Under the pieces are notes generated by a model. It did not search any database. It had not been told where the DNA came from and worked only from the letters and a program-made list of their open reading frames with translations. The position numbers and the translations under genes were made by a program. Shown one piece after another: positions 1 to 12,637 of a stretch of 64,000 bases of DNA (within the stretch, counting starts at the first letter, position 1; every line of letters starts with the position of its first letter). The DNA comes from Chamaelirium japonicum (lineage: Eukaryota > Streptophyta > Magnoliopsida > Liliales > Melanthiaceae): the NCBI GenBank assembly GCA_947650365.1, contig OX393557.1, positions 32,270,209 through 32,334,208 on the forward strand. The letters are read 5' to 3'.

Positions 1-1218
1 CTCTAATAGGGATTGGCCTAGCAACTATGTCCTGGGATGGTTGAAGCCCCCAAAGTAATGCAAGTGGGGCGGTAGGACCCACCGTGAAAGATGGAAAACA
101 TCTTATAACCATCTGGATGAATTATGCATAGTGTTGGTGGATGCACGGCGAGAGAGTTGGCCCTCTATATTGAAATAAAAGGCCCGGTAGTAATGCCCGA
201 CTGGGGGCAGGATGAACAAAATATACGGGGTTCACTTTAGGATTGATGATTTATACTGTAATTCATAATTATGAACGGTAGAATATCTAATGGACTGTAA
301 GGTAGATAACCTAGTGACAGTAGGAATTGCATGTGAACATAGGCTACTGGTAGGCTTAAGTTAACCTTCTATAAATTTCATTAATACCTAGACTGCTAAT
401 ATAATTTAATTCAATTAAATATATCGTCTCATATTATTAAAGACTATAGGATGTCACTAGCCATTAATTTGGCTAATCTCTCAATTTTCCATTAGAGGCT
501 ACTCTTTTCCATGAGTAGACTCTCCTGCAGGTTTGGAGGTTCAGGAGTAGCAGTGGGGGGGCCAGAGACAGTTTTAGGGTTACAGTCATATTTTGTTTTG
601 GTATGTGGTTTCGTGTCAATGTAATTGGTGGATTTTGTATAAGAATCTTTTGGTTTAAGGTTTATATTTTTATTATTTGTTAGTGGCAATGATACAGCTG
701 AATTCTTTTGGGTAGGCCTCTCCTCAAGGCCACAAGCCTAGGATAGTTCACAATGAAAATATAAGTCTCTAAATGGCCTAATTGACTAGCCCTGTAGATA
801 GGACCTCTAGACCAGTGTACCGAGTGTCAGGGAGTGGGTGAGACTCCTAGCTCGCCATCAGTGGCTCGAGTCCCGTGCTCCCTTAGAGGGATTCCTGTCA
901 GCAGGTGGTGGCGCCGATAGGCCACACATGCTGAGAGGATAACCCGGTTGAAAGTCGAGCGTGATTATCTCTCTATCGATAAAAATTTTATCTCCCTACT
1001 TTCTTTTAAAATAATAATAATAATAATAATAATAATGCTTTCATAAAAATGAAGTTTTAAAACATATCTTGTTTTCCCCTTCTCCTTCCTTATTTATGAG
1101 AGAGCCGTAGTCCTGTGAGAAGCCCTAATTTGTGTAGTTAGTCGACCAAACCCTAAACCCCTTGGTTTTCCTCACCTCATACCCCAAGGATCGGTCCAAG
1201 ATTTCTGGGGCGTGACAT
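1..1218 (-). mobile_element. LTR-like remnant, probably Ty3/gypsy
   Basis: No gene is visible here. Read on the reverse strand, the segment begins at 1218 with TGTCACGCCCCAGAAAT, a start typical of plant gypsy LTRs, directly abutting the copia gag remnant. The rest is non-coding. I could not find the other end or a target duplication, so this may be a truncated or solo LTR. Lineage and orientation are inference. Confidence 0.35.
1010..1036. repeat. (ATA)n microsatellite
   Basis: About nine uninterrupted ATA units inside the LTR-like segment. Confidence 0.9.
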
Positions 1219-1219
1219 A

Positions 1220-1765
1220 TCATCTCCAACTTGTTAAGGTTGAAGTTAGTGACAAAGCCTTCAAAGGCTCCAAACAGGATGTAAGGAAGATATCAGTCAT
1301 AACCTCGTTATCCAGCACAATATTCATGGTAGCCAGTTTGTTCTGGAACCCGAGCATTTTTAGCATGTGTTCCCGGACAGGCGTCCCTTTGGACATCTTA
1401 GTGCTAACGAGCTTTTTCATTGTGAGGTAGCGCGTTACGTGGCTATGCCCCTCAAACATTTCTTTGAGGTATAACATCATATCAGAAGCATCAGACATTT
1501 CTTCGACTTGCTTCTATAGAGTTGTCTGCAAGGAAGCTATGATATAGCACTTGCACATCTCATTAGAATCTCGCCAGTCGGAGAAAGCCTTGGTCTCTGC
1601 CTCAGTGGCATCTGGACCCGGTAGGTTCGATTCCTGAGTGGTTAGGGCCATGGTGTGTTTATCGATCCTCAGAACAAGCATGAGGTTACATTTCTAGTCC
1701 TCATAGTTAGGACCCGTAAGCTTGTTATCATTTAGGATGGCAGATAAGGGGTCTAGTTTGGTCAT
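1220..1765 (-). pseudogene. Ty1/copia gag polyprotein remnant (UBN2-like)
   Basis: From an ATG at 1765 the reverse strand reads a capsid N-terminus with the copia signature ILNDNKLTGPNY followed by a conserved-tryptophan position, then LYLKEMFEGHS, HVTRYLTMKKLV and KMSKGTPVREHMLKM. These match the UBN2 gag domain that forms the virus-like particle of copia elements. The frame is continuous except for two TAG codons, at 1694-1696 and 1514-1516, each at a position where related gags have Trp. This fits G-to-A decay of methylated DNA. Protease, integrase and RT would lie at lower coordinates but are missing, replaced by the LTR-like block at 1-1218. The retroelement family is clear; the exact lineage is not. 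Confidence 0.8.
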
Positions 1766-3515
1766 CTGAAAAATAAATGGGAGTATATTAGAATGTTTCA
1801 TAAACTCATTTTATGGTATTATTAAAATGAGTCAAATTATATCCAAATGTCAATGCTACCCTCAAAGCGAAGACATATCTATGGATCAATTTTACCATGT
1901 ATATGAGATCTCGAATTCGGATACACCCGCCCGAGGGGGTAGTGTGCAGCATCCTCCGCTCACAGCAGGTCTCTCGGATCCAATCCAAATCTACCACAGA
2001 CGGGCTATAATGGACCATGGTTTTTTTTTTGGCCAGCCACTCGTGATCTCCATGCGACGCAACGGGTAGCCTCACGGGTGCTTCGGATGCTTACCTACAA
2101 GCCTAGGCAATCATAACACGGGAGTTCATGCGGCCCCCGCGAGGGCGGGAAAATCCCTTCTCTCTTGGCATTGTGACCACCATATCCCGAAGGAGACTGC
2201 TAAGCCTCCGGCATGACAGAAAATAACTCTCACCCGAGGGGGATGTTAAGTCATACCCTATCACCCGAAAATTCAGCAGTTGGCCATGGAGGCCAGGGGT
2301 ACTCAAACTGAGTCCTCTTACACATCCCTTAATTATAGTGAGGGTTATTTTAATGCAAGTATTTTAGATTCTAGGTTGCGACAACCTAGACCTAGACCCT
2401 GGTCGTACCATGATCCCACTAGAGTTAAGACCTCTTACGAAGTATAGATAGACTTGGAGAGGATCATAGTCCCTATCCAGTGGATACTCAGTTGTCACCT
2501 TTCTCCTGAGAATCACATTACGTACTTTCCAAGCCTTCGATACTAAATAAAATAATCATTACCCTTTGTGCTCTAGAGCCTAGCCTATGGTCTAGACATA
2601 CAAGGAAAGGTCTCTTATTAGTATGACTCCTCGTATGCAACTTGATGTTTGATGTCATAGATGATCACCATATTACTATTGGTTTCGATGTCAAACCAAT
2701 TAGGGACATCCGACAACCTCCGTCGGACCTCAACCTAACGGTGGCATAACCGAGTGTTATGGGATCCAACTACCATCAAACACCAATTAAACTATGGGTG
2801 TCATTAAATAGAGATCTAACCTAATGGTTGCAGGGACCAAGTGGGGAATAGGCATCCCACAAATAGTTGGGAAAGGGCATCCCACAATCTAATACCTACA
2901 GTATTAGAATATATAATTTCACCGGGGTCTTAAAAAATATCCAACTACCATTAAACGTAAACATCCATTGATATCAAGTTCAGGGTCCGACCCCTGAACC
3001 TGACTAGCAATGCTCTGATGATCCCGTTCATGGCATCTTCCGGATATCTCTTCCTTTGGCCCACCACATCCGGTCTTCCGGTAATGGATTTTTCATCTAA
3101 TCTTGTCCTTCAAATCTTCAACCTGTAATTGAAAAATCTAGTATGCTCCGAGCAATCGTTCGTTCATACACATTTTCTTAGGATAAAGAATAATGAAAGT
3201 ACAAGAATAGAAATAATTGGCCGGACAAAACCAACCCATGGAATAACCTCCACGTACTTGTCCCATTAGGCCTTACAAACATCCATCACAGAAAGAACAA
3301 AAAATAACTATGCAATCATTTTTTTTGGGGTCCGACCCCCGTAACCAAACAATCACAATTATTATTTTATAGCGGCGCCCTGCAGGAAAACATAGCATGC
3401 AACACATATGCATATATAATCTAGCGCATGCAAACCCCGGTGAATGCATTCATTCATCAAATACGCATTTGATTCGATTCATAGAAAAAAATTTCATGAA
3501 TCGTACACCGAAAAT
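1766..3515 (-). mobile_element. Non-coding stretch between copia primer site and gag
   Basis: I see no supportable gene. Short open frames on both strands lack family resemblance. The segment joins the reverse-strand primer-binding site to the gag, so it is probably the untranslated leader. At about 1.75 kb it is long for a copia leader, so it may include unrelated inserted sequence. Confidence 0.4.
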
Positions 3516-3528
3516 GGCTCTGATACCA
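3516..3528 (-). other. Primer-binding site for initiator tRNA-Met
   Basis: The reverse strand reads TGGTATCAGAGCC, the classic plant LTR-retrotransposon primer site complementary to the initiator methionine tRNA 3' end. It lies two bases inside the LTR end at 3531 and fixes the element's orientation as reverse. Confidence 0.85.
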
Positions 3529-3530
3529 TT

Positions 3531-5512
3531 TGTTGGAAACAAATCAGTGGCACAACGAAAGCCGGACTCGATCTTAGGATCGATACGGTGTGCGATACAT
3601 TTTTAAAATTTTCTTAAGAAACAATCAAATGCGCAAGATTAAAATGGAATGCAAACGAACCTCTATGGTCATCTATCGAAACACACCATAAAAATTATGT
3701 ATGTAATTCAATAGATCTAGGGTTTAGTTTATTATACCTCCGTGCGAGATTTAGCACCGCAATGTTAATCTTCCAAGTTGATGATGACGGAAGTATCCAC
3801 GTGCGTGGGAGAAGTCTCGTTCTTCTTCGGGTACACCCGATCTTGCGAATCGACCCGGATCCTTGCACTCCAATCTCTGAGTGCTTCAGAGTGTAAACTT
3901 TCTCTTCTTCTTTATCACACACACTCTATGGGGAGAAGAAGATGAGATGAAGAAGATTTTCTCTTCACACCTTAGGTCAAACCAAAGAGTGAGAGAGATG
4001 AGTGCCCAAGAGAGTGAGGGAGGCCAAAACCGAACACAAAGGAGAGAGGGATCGGTCTTTCTCTGAAAAATCTAAATGCGGCTTGGTTTTCCTTGCCTAA
4101 TATGCCTTGAAAACCATGCCCCCCCTCTCCCCTTGTCCATATGAACCGTTCCCCCTTCTCTCTCTCTTATTAATCCTCAAAAACAAATGCCCACTATTGT
4201 ATAGTTGCCATATTTGGTTTTGCAATTAAAGAGAATAGATTCAAATCATTTCAAATCTGAATTAATCTCTTTAAATATAAATTTGATGGCCATGCATATT
4301 TACCCTAATGAGGGGGGCGGCTACTAGGGCATGCGGGACATTTTGAAATGACCAAAATGCTCCCCATGAATCTAGTGGCCATCCACCTCATACGGAAGCA
4401 TACATGGTCCATCTCCGTGCATGATAAAGTACTCTAACACTTAGGATACCTCATCCATACCTATTTAACATACCATGGAGTAATAAATAGTGTTTTTACT
4501 ATTTACTGGGGTGCCCTCACTAAAACATGGGATGCCCCTATAGTAAAAATCACTAAACACACAGACCGTGTTCTAATGTGATAAGCACACACGGAATAAA
4601 CTCCTTATGGAATTATGGCAACATCGTGTGTCCCTACACTGCTCTGGGGTTGCTCCCTAGTGAACACAATTAGTCCTGTGCAAACACCATGCCCTAGTGC
4701 AATGTACTCACGGAGCACAGGATGATTAAGGCATTATTTCTTCAACTCATATTGTGTTGTGAGACAAGGAGAAAGTTATGATCTGTAACGATCGTGGATA
4801 ACGTGGAACCTTCAGGGACTAGGATTCATGGCTTCCAATTGGACCCGATCGACACACTACCCAAGTGTCCCTGTCAATCCTCGGGGTCCCGGTTAACCTG
4901 CGTGGCCACCCAGAGTGCAACGCAGGCTGCACTCCAATTCTCCCAGACTTACTAAGCTCTCTCACATACCCCTGCTCTTCGCTTAGTTAGATAATTAGAT
5001 GTCCTTTCACTCGGTGCCATGTGTCAACTTGAGCGATGGAAAGCACCGTCAGACTCAAGTGACCATATGACTAGGTTCCTTCCAGGTTGATTAACACATC
5101 GTACCTCTAATTATTTTGGCCAAACAACCGGATTCGGTCTAACAGCTCAACTGTTAACCACCAGGCCTAGTTTTAGTACGATGTATGTCAGACCAAGGAA
5201 CACACCTCCCAATGGGGATGTGAATAGCCTACAGGAGTAGCATACAGATGCAATGCCAGCCCGGCAACCCAGCGCACCGTGGTATTGGGTCGTGGTTAGA
5301 CCCCTCACACGTTAGTGAACCAAAGTTACCCAAACTGGTTAGTCCACCGATCATGGTTCCTCAAGGTTTATGACTGATTACCCTAAGCAGAAATACGGCT
5401 ATGTGCACCGGTGTCTGCTCACCGATCTGTGCACCATGTTGGTTCTGTTCAGCCATAGACATTGTGCTTGGTAATGACCATGGTGCGAAACCCATGCTCT
5501 GTCATTCCAACA
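3531..5512 (-). mobile_element. 5' LTR of reverse-strand copia element
   Basis: The segment is bounded by an 8-bp inverted repeat, TGTTGGAA at 3531-3538 and TTCCAACA at 5505-5512, with the canonical TG...CA ends. It is about 1.98 kb long and has no convincing ORF. Its inner end is two bases from the tRNA-Met primer site. The second LTR would lie beyond the left window edge, so no target duplication could be checked. Confidence 0.7.
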
Positions 5513-5767
5513 GCTTAATCTGATAAGGCGACCAACCCTAATCAGAACTGTGAACAATTTAGACTAATAGTACTAATCAACTGAGTCTCCCACTCAGATG
5601 AACCACTATACATCCATGGCTCTTTTCAGTTCAGTATATAGAACACGTATAATACGCACCAATTAAGCTATTTTAATATAAATATCAATTCATTTATTAA
5701 TCAACCATGGTTTTTACAAGTCCTAGACCATATCTTACTCAACATATCAGACCCTGGATATTTCCCG

Positions 5768-5925
5768 TAGGTCCCAGGTAGGGCTGTGGGTCCCACTATC
5801 GTCTTTGTGGCCCCAAGTAGGACTGCGGGTCTCACTGTCATCTTCGTAGGCCCCAGGCAGAGCTGTGGGTCCTACTGTCATCTTTGTGGGCCCCAAGTAG
5901 GGCTATGGGTCCCATTGTCGAGCTT
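5768..5925 (+). repeat. Minisatellite, about four 40-45 bp units
   Basis: Imperfect tandem copies of a unit containing CCCCAAGTAGGGCTGTGGG followed by TCCCACTGTCATCTTTGTGG. The copies differ by several substitutions each. Such short tandem blocks often occur inside LTRs, and this one may be part of the decayed LTR upstream of the next primer site. Confidence 0.7.
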
Positions 5926-5939
5926 TAGCTAGATTATGA

Positions 5940-6470
5940 ACCCACTTCGTGGGTGTTTCTGTAAGAGGTATCAACGGGAGGGTTTGCTGGGTTCGAAAGA
6001 TGGTTACCCATTTCATGTATGACATTTTGATAGTGATAATCCATATCCTTGATTGCCAGTGACATCTGTGTTGTTCGTACGTTTGTTTGGTGCATTGAAT
6101 TCTCTGATTTTTGTAGGACTCTGATCCTCTATTTGTAACATGATTTTTTTGATTGCACTCGATGAATCACCATGGTGTGTAAGCAATATTGAGATCTAGG
6201 TTTGATATGCACCCTACAAAGTGGTATCAGGGCTTGGATCCCAACAAGTGGTATCAGAACCAATGGTTCATTGCAATGATTCGAGGAGGATGGAGAAAGA
6301 GCTGTCGACAAGGTGAGAATCGAGAAATTGAATGGTATGAACTTTCTATTCTAGAAGATGTAGATAAAGCTAGGGATTTCTATTTACCTCTTGGCGTAAA
6401 GGCGGACAAGCCAGAGGGAATGTTTGAGAAGCATTGGAAGGTTCTCGATAGAAAGCATATGTAATGATTC
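5940..6470 (+). mobile_element. Decayed LTR end and leader with tRNA-Met-type primer site
   Basis: Two near-copies of a TGGTATCAG primer-like motif occur at about 6223 and 6250 on the forward strand, downstream of AT-rich non-coding sequence that looks like an LTR end. The frame from 6189 is open for about 90 codons, but I do not recognise the peptide. It is read as retrotransposon leader rather than a gene. Confidence 0.4.
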
Positions 6471-6498
6471 ATCTCTGTTTTTTTTTTATCTCAAGTGT

Positions 6499-6756
6499 CT
6501 CCAAGGAGAAGACCAAGACCACTGCACCCTCAGCATTCAGTTCGATCCTCAGATCTCGGTCAAGGGAAAAATTATGGTAGACTTCTTGGCAGATTTCCTA
6601 GTGGAAGATCTGGTCACCCTTCTAGACAACGCCGAATACATGCAGCTCGAGGAACAGGAAGATCAACAAGTAGATCAAGATCCAAAAACTCCCAGGATGC
6701 CCATAGCAGGATGGAGGATCTATACTGATGGGGCCTCAAGTGCAATAGAATCCTAA
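6499..6756 (+). pseudogene. Ty3/gypsy pol fragment (RT tail to RNase H)
   Basis: The frame reads ISVKGKIMVDFLADF, an acidic linker, then GWRIYTDGASS. This is the order seen at the junction between reverse transcriptase and the RNase H domain of gypsy (Tat/Athila-like) polyproteins, where an 'ADFLAEF' motif precedes the first catalytic RNase H aspartate in 'DGASS'. Only about 85 residues remain. The frame stops immediately after the DGASS motif, and the following sequence belongs to a LINE, so the fragment is truncated by a later insertion or rearrangement. Confidence 0.65.
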
Positions 6757-7905
6757 ACCTTATGATATATATACCAGGTTTGCTTCCCGAAGAAGCTTGG
6801 AGGCATTGGAGTGCTATTTGAGGAGATTAAATATTTTGATATTGGGCAAATGGTGGTGGAGGCTTCAACAAGATGACAGTGGTTCATGGAGAGATATCCT
6901 GCTTGCTAGGTATTTTTGAGATTCCATCCAGGCCAGGAGCAAAGTTTCGGGTAGAGTTTCACCATTCTAGCGAGGGATTCTAAAGGTGTGTGACATTTAC
7001 AAGCAGGAAAATATTTTATCTTTGGGCGACGGCCACAACATCAGTTTCTAGGAGGATGCATGGTTGGGTGACATGCCGCTAAGCCACCTGTTCTCGCACC
7101 TTTATACGTTTGCCCGGGTTCCTAGGGCCTCGATGTGCTCTCAATTTTTTAGATGCACCTGGCGTTGGAGCCCAAGTTTCAAAATACCATTGCCGTCGGA
7201 GAGAGAGCAAGAATGGGAATATTTGTTGCAGCTACTCCAAGCAGCTAGCTTTCGTACGAGGTCAGATAGTGTAAAGTGGCATTGGCACTCTTCGGGGACC
7301 TTCTCGCTGAGATCTTTCTACAGGCATTTGTTGCCTTAAGGCGAGAGCTACAACCTTTAGAGAGCTATCTGGAGAGTAAAGGCCCCAACGAATATCAAGG
7401 TCTTTTACCTTTTGGCGGTGAGGAATAAAATCCTAACCAAAGTGAACCTACTCAAGAGGAGGAAATCGAATGTCACGGACTCATCTTGCACCTTTTGTCT
7501 ATCAGAGGAAGAGAGTGCATTCCACCTACTCCTTAATTCTTGCCCCCTCGCTTAGTAGGTATGTGGCTCTTGGGACATTTTAGCGCTTTGGTCTAGATGG
7601 TGAAGGAGGAGGGTGAAGAAGGAGCTATGTGGCTCTTGGGACATTTTAGCGATGGCCATTCTTTGGGTTATCTGGCTAGAGAGGAACAATCAGGCTTTCA
7701 ACGGCAAAATATCAGAGGTCGAAGTACTTCGGAGATCAATGGTCTCGATCTTCAAATTTTGGATCATTCCATAGGTTGAATTCTTTAGTGAGGAAGCACG
7801 GGTCTTTTGTAATCGTATTGTAACTTGATTCTCTAGTTTAAAATAACTAGGTGGGGGCTGCCTAACCCTCCCTCCTTCTAGAGGGGTTCTAAAAATAAAA
7901 AAAAA
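6757..7905 (+). pseudogene. 5'-truncated L1 LINE, ORF2 C-terminus with zinc-binding domain
   Basis: Translated fragments in shifting frames give the usual C-terminal layout of plant L1 ORF2. First KWWWRLQQ and a 'GDGHNISF-EDAWLGDMPL' region, then KWHWHSSGTFSLRSFYRHL, then VKAPTNIKVFYLLAVRNKILT with CTFCLSEEESAFHLLLNSC (the zf-RVT Cys/His module), and finally a WAILWVIWLERNNQAF tail. Several stops and frameshifts break it, and the reverse transcriptase and endonuclease are gone. The 3' end (7848-7905) carries the motif TGGGGGCTGCCTAACCCTCC followed by an A-rich tail. That motif recurs at 28,680 and 29,577. Confidence 0.75.
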
Positions 7906-8280
7906 CCTCAAGGATTTCTTTTCTCAAAATGGCCCTCAATTCTAATGAATTGCTGGTAATTGACCAGCTGCTTTTTTTTTTTGGAAATCAACTCTCCTTT
8001 ACGAATCCTAAGAATCCTCCTGATGTGCCTAGTTACTGTGTTCACCAGGTCCCACATCTAAAGAATTATTAGGGGTTATAGAGGGTGTTGAGCTATATTG
8101 ATAATCAAAAGCATCCTTACACATGATATCTTGAACACACAAAGGTGTTGAGAAGGACGAGGACTCTTGAAACAAGGAGTGGTTAACAACAAATTTAGCA
8201 AGCCCGCGGGTGGCACCATTGTCTCGTCTAGATACAAACTTGACTTAAATATTTGGGTTTTGCTTCAGCAGTAATCTGCA

Positions 8281-11200
8281 TTATTTAATCACTGAGATTA
8301 ACCTCGAAGGGATAACTTTGTCTCTATTATTGATCAGCATGACAATTAATTGAGCATCTCCTTCAATAGTGACTAGATTAGCAAACTTTGAGCATAGCAT
8401 TAGTCCTACTGCTTCCACAAGTTCTGGTAGAGAGGATGGTACCTTCGTGGAGGAGCCCAAAACTAGGTGCCCTTTCGCATCTCTGACAATAACCACCGCT
8501 GCAGAATGAGTAGGTTTAGTAGCTCCATCTACATTAATTTTAAGCTCTCATTGCTTCGGAAAAACCCACGTAGTGACAGTTGTATTTCTCTGGGATCGAG
8601 AGTTGAATTTTTGACCAGGGTTGGACTCTTCTTTCCCAGCTATAGAATAATCATTGAAGGAAGTAGTAATACCTTGGATTACTCAGATGGGGCTCGTGTC
8701 CTTGTGATCAAAGATCTTTGTGCATAGAGCTTTCCAAATGAGCTATAACGTTATAGCTGCAAGGCGAAAGTAATCTGGATTGGAATTCGTAATGATCCGG
8801 CCATTTTTTGATCCATTCTCATGCTGATAATTGAACGGATATGGTATCTAATCAGAGGGGTGAGCCAAACCAAATGGCTCCTGTGAAGGGGCATAAAAAG
8901 AATAGATGATCCACCACTTCTTTGTCATTGGAACAAAATGGACATCTATCATCCATTAACGGGATCCTCCTTCTTAAAATATCTCTTGTGGGAATGATAT
9001 TGGATAAGAGTCTCCAAATAAACATAAGAATTTTTTGTGGTAGATTTTTAACGACCCAGATCTTACGCCATACAGGGTCATCCCGGGGGCTCAAAGAGGA
9101 TCTAGGGGCATTGGTGGCCTCACTAGTAATGGTTTTATAGGCTGAGTTGATCGTGAAAACTCCCTTCTTGGTTAAACTCCAGAACCAAGAGTCTTCATCC
9201 TCCACTTCTGGACTGCTCAAGGGAATCTTAAAAATAGCTTCCCTAACTATAGGATCAAAGATATGGGAGATGAGAGAGATCTTTCAAGTTTTAGTTTTTT
9301 GGTTAATTAGATCAGTCACCCGAGAAATGGATGCATCTCTATTGACCCAATCCACTAAAGGCAACGATGGGATCTAAGTATCTCGCCAAGCATTTATATT
9401 GAGACCATTGCCAATGTGAAGGCACGCTACTTTTTTGAGTATGTGTCTGGACTGAGGAGGCTTTTCCATATCATTGAGCAAGTGGAAGTAATATTAGATT
9501 CCCAATAATTCGATCTTTTAAGATACTTGTTCTGGAGAACTCAGCACCATAAGGTATCTTTTTCAGTGGTAAAACGCCAAGAGAGTTTTGTCAACATAGC
9601 CTTATTGATCGATTCCATCTCTCTAATGGCTAGTCCTCCTTGTTTCTTGGGAAGGAGAAAAGACTTCCAAGCTTTCAGGTATAGGTGGCGACCCTCCGCT
9701 TTGAATCCCCACCAAAAATCTATCAGGAGAGCGTTTATTTTTAGACAAATAGCTTTAGGAAAGCTAATAGTATTCATTGAGTATATAGGTAACGAAGATA
9801 AAACTGACTTGATGAGAATTGTCCTTCCCGTATGAGACAACAATTTGTCTTTCAATACCTTTAGCCTTGATTGAAAGTTATCGGCGATAAACTTAAAGGA
9901 TTCACTCCTTTTTCTTTCAAAGAACATAGGGCCACCAAGGTACATCTCCTTGTTAGACAAAGGTAGTAATCCAGTCTTGTGAAGGTGCTCCTCTTTAACA
10001 AAGTGAGGGGTATTACCACTGAAGAATAAGGAGAATTTGTTGCAATTGACCATTTGGCCCGACCAGGATTCAAATCTATTGAGACAGTTAAAAAAGTTCT
10101 CCATCTCTGAATTGTTTGCCCTGCCAAACAATAAAATATCATCCGCAAATAACAAATGGGTCACAATGGGATCACCTCTGCCAACTTGGATGTCTTTAAT
10201 ACACTTGTGTTCCTCTATCTAGATAATACATTAAGAAAGGATCTCTATGCATAATATGAATAGATAAGGGAAAAGAGGGCAGCCTTGCCTGATACCTTTT
10301 TCTGGAATAAAAAAACCTTCGGGGTTCCCGTTAATAAGAACCGAGAAAGAGACTGAAGAAATGCACATCCTGACAAGATGTCTGAATTTGATAAAGAATC
10401 CAAATATTTTAAGAGTATCGTCAATGAAACTCCATTCAAGTCTGTCATATGCTTTAGACATATTAAGCTTCATTGCAAAGAGATATGATTTCCCCCTTTT
10501 GAGTTTCATTGAATGTAGAAGTTCTTGGCCAACTATAGTATTATCAGCAATTTGCCTTTTGGGAACAAAGACACTTTGATTAGGAGAAATAAGTCTTCCA
10601 AGAAGGGGACGGAGATGATTGGCAATGATATTTGTGATCGCTTTGTAAGCAACATTGCAAAGACTAATAGGCCTGAAGTCACCTGGCTCTTGAACTTGCT
10701 CCTTCTTTGGAACAAGGACAATGAAGGTATGATTTGTAGTAGGGGGATATATAAAGAACAAAATGCTTCTTGAATAAGATGGATAACTTCCCCTTTAACA
10801 GTATCCCAATAAGTATGATAGAAAATAGTTGGGAATCCATCTGGCCCTGGACTTTTCAAAGAACCCATGCTCGTTAAAGTTGATTTGATCTCTACTTCCT
10901 CTGGGATTTTACATAGAGCTTCATTCTCCAGATTTGAGACCGGATCCAAAGGAGTAAAAAGATTATGAGGCTTCCTATCGTTAGTATAAAAAGTAAAATT
11001 CTTTTAAAAGTATTGAATGAAACAAGTGGAGATAGATTTACCCTCAGTAGTCCATACCCCCGACTCAAGTTGGATGCCATGGATATAATTCTTCATTTTA
11101 CGGTTGAGAGTAGAGACATGGAAGAATTTTGTGTTCTGGTCTCCCTCCTTAAGCCAGTGAATCTTGGCTCTCTGCTTCCAAAAAATTTCTTCTTGAATAG

Positions 11201-12190
11201 CAAGATCTTTGTGTTGTTGTAGTAATGCCTTGTCCCTGGCAAGCATATCAATCGACACAGGCTCCATTTGAACAGCAGCAATTCGGTCTCTGAAGTCTTT
11301 GATTTGCTGAATATTATGAGAATTGCCTTTAGCTTTCCACTGTCTGATAGATGATTTCAATTGTTGTAGCTTGGTTCTTAATACCCCATTTCTATTTCCC
11401 AGACTAGGACAAGCCTCTTGAATCATGGAGTTAAAAGAGGCATTTTTAGTCCACATAGCTTCAAATCTAAAGATTTTTTTTCGAGCTACGGATTTACTTT
11501 GGAGGTTGAGTAAATAGGACTATGGTCACTCCCAATAGCTGGTAAATGGAGGACCACCGCTTCATGGAATAAATTCCTCCATTCTGGATCAACAAGTACC
11601 CGATCAAGTCGTTCTCTGATGTTGAACTCCGGTTGTCACCAATTTGACCAAGTATAGGCAGCACCTTTATAGCCCAAATCAATCAACACCGCCTAATTCA
11701 TAAAGCTTTTAAAATCTCTTAACGCCATGGTTGTTCACCAGAGCTCCACCTTGTTTTTCTGTTGCCACGAGAATAGCATTGAAATCCCCCAAACAGCACC
11801 AAGGCATAGAACATGTGCTGCTAAAGTCAATAATTTTGTTCCACACCGCCTTTCTTTTTTATCTGCACAGAGCGCCGTACACACAAACTAAATACCAAAG
11901 ATGAGCGTTGCAGGCCGACTTTTCTATTCCGGCTATGATAATATTTTTAGATTCATACTGGATTGACAACTGAATATGGTTCTTCCAGGTGAGCCAGAGT
12001 CCTCCGATGGAACAATATAGTTGTTATGGAGATTAAGGGTGAGCATTGATTGAGCTGATAGCAAGTTGCTTCTGGTTTCAGAAATAAATAGAATGTCTGG
12101 GATAACCGAGTTGAGGAGAGCTTTGACGTGTCTGATTGTCGAGCCCCCCCTAGCCCTCCCTCCTCGACAATTCCAAGAGATAATCTTCAT
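8281..12190 (-). pseudogene. L1 ORF2: endonuclease, reverse transcriptase, RNase H
   Basis: ORF2 would nick target DNA and copy the LINE RNA into it. It starts at an ATG at 12,190 with MKIISWNCRGG, the start of the APE-type endonuclease. A linker (about 11,456-11,004) contains FWKQRAKIHWLKEGDQNTKFFH. The reverse transcriptase (about 10,950-9,550) has GDFRPISLCNVAYK, RQIADNTIVGQELLHSM, the SKAYDRLEW block, GIRQGCPL and FADD (10,140 region). A zf-RVT domain follows at 9,220-8,850, with CPFCSNDKEVVDHLFFLC. The RNase H (about 8,545-8,281) has KINVDGATK and EGDAQ. Frames shift several times and stops interrupt it. The first RT catalytic Asp is Asn at 10,462-10,464. It is inactive. Confidence 0.85.
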
Positions 12191-12304
12191 AGATCACGAG
12201 GCTGATTTGGGCCAGCCCCCCCCCCCCGTTGTTAATAATGAGCTTGGTCGATTTCATATTTACTAGCATGACCTCTTTGTTAGGAGGATCAGATTTTTTT
12301 GGAT

Positions 12305-12637
12305 TCATACTCTTAGCTTTAGGCTTGAGTGCGGTAATAACTGCAGAATGGATCTTGCATTTTTTTTTCTCTCATTTGAATTTGCCAGTGACTCCTTTCG
12401 GTTCCGGCCCCATTCCTTCAAAGAGATGACATTAATAGTGGGATAATGATTTCCTCCAAAATGATCTGTTGCTACGTTGAGAAGATTTGAAATATTCACT
12501 TGAGGATGATTGGCTAGAATAGTAGTACGTGGGTATGAGATGTTCGTAATATCTTCATGCAAAACTTCCACCCCTTGAAGTCGGGACCGTATGCTAACGC
12601 TTCCATGATTTACTCCCTCATGCTCGGAGTGTGACAT
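12305..12637 (-). pseudogene. L1 ORF1 C-terminal remnant
   Basis: A 110-codon open frame directly upstream of the ORF2 endonuclease start, low in complexity and rich in Ser, Asn and Arg. It lies where L1 ORF1 (the RNA-binding gag-like protein) ends in plant LINEs. I see no zinc knuckle, so the assignment rests on position. It could also be fortuitous open sequence in an ORF1 region that has lost its reading frame. Confidence 0.45.
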
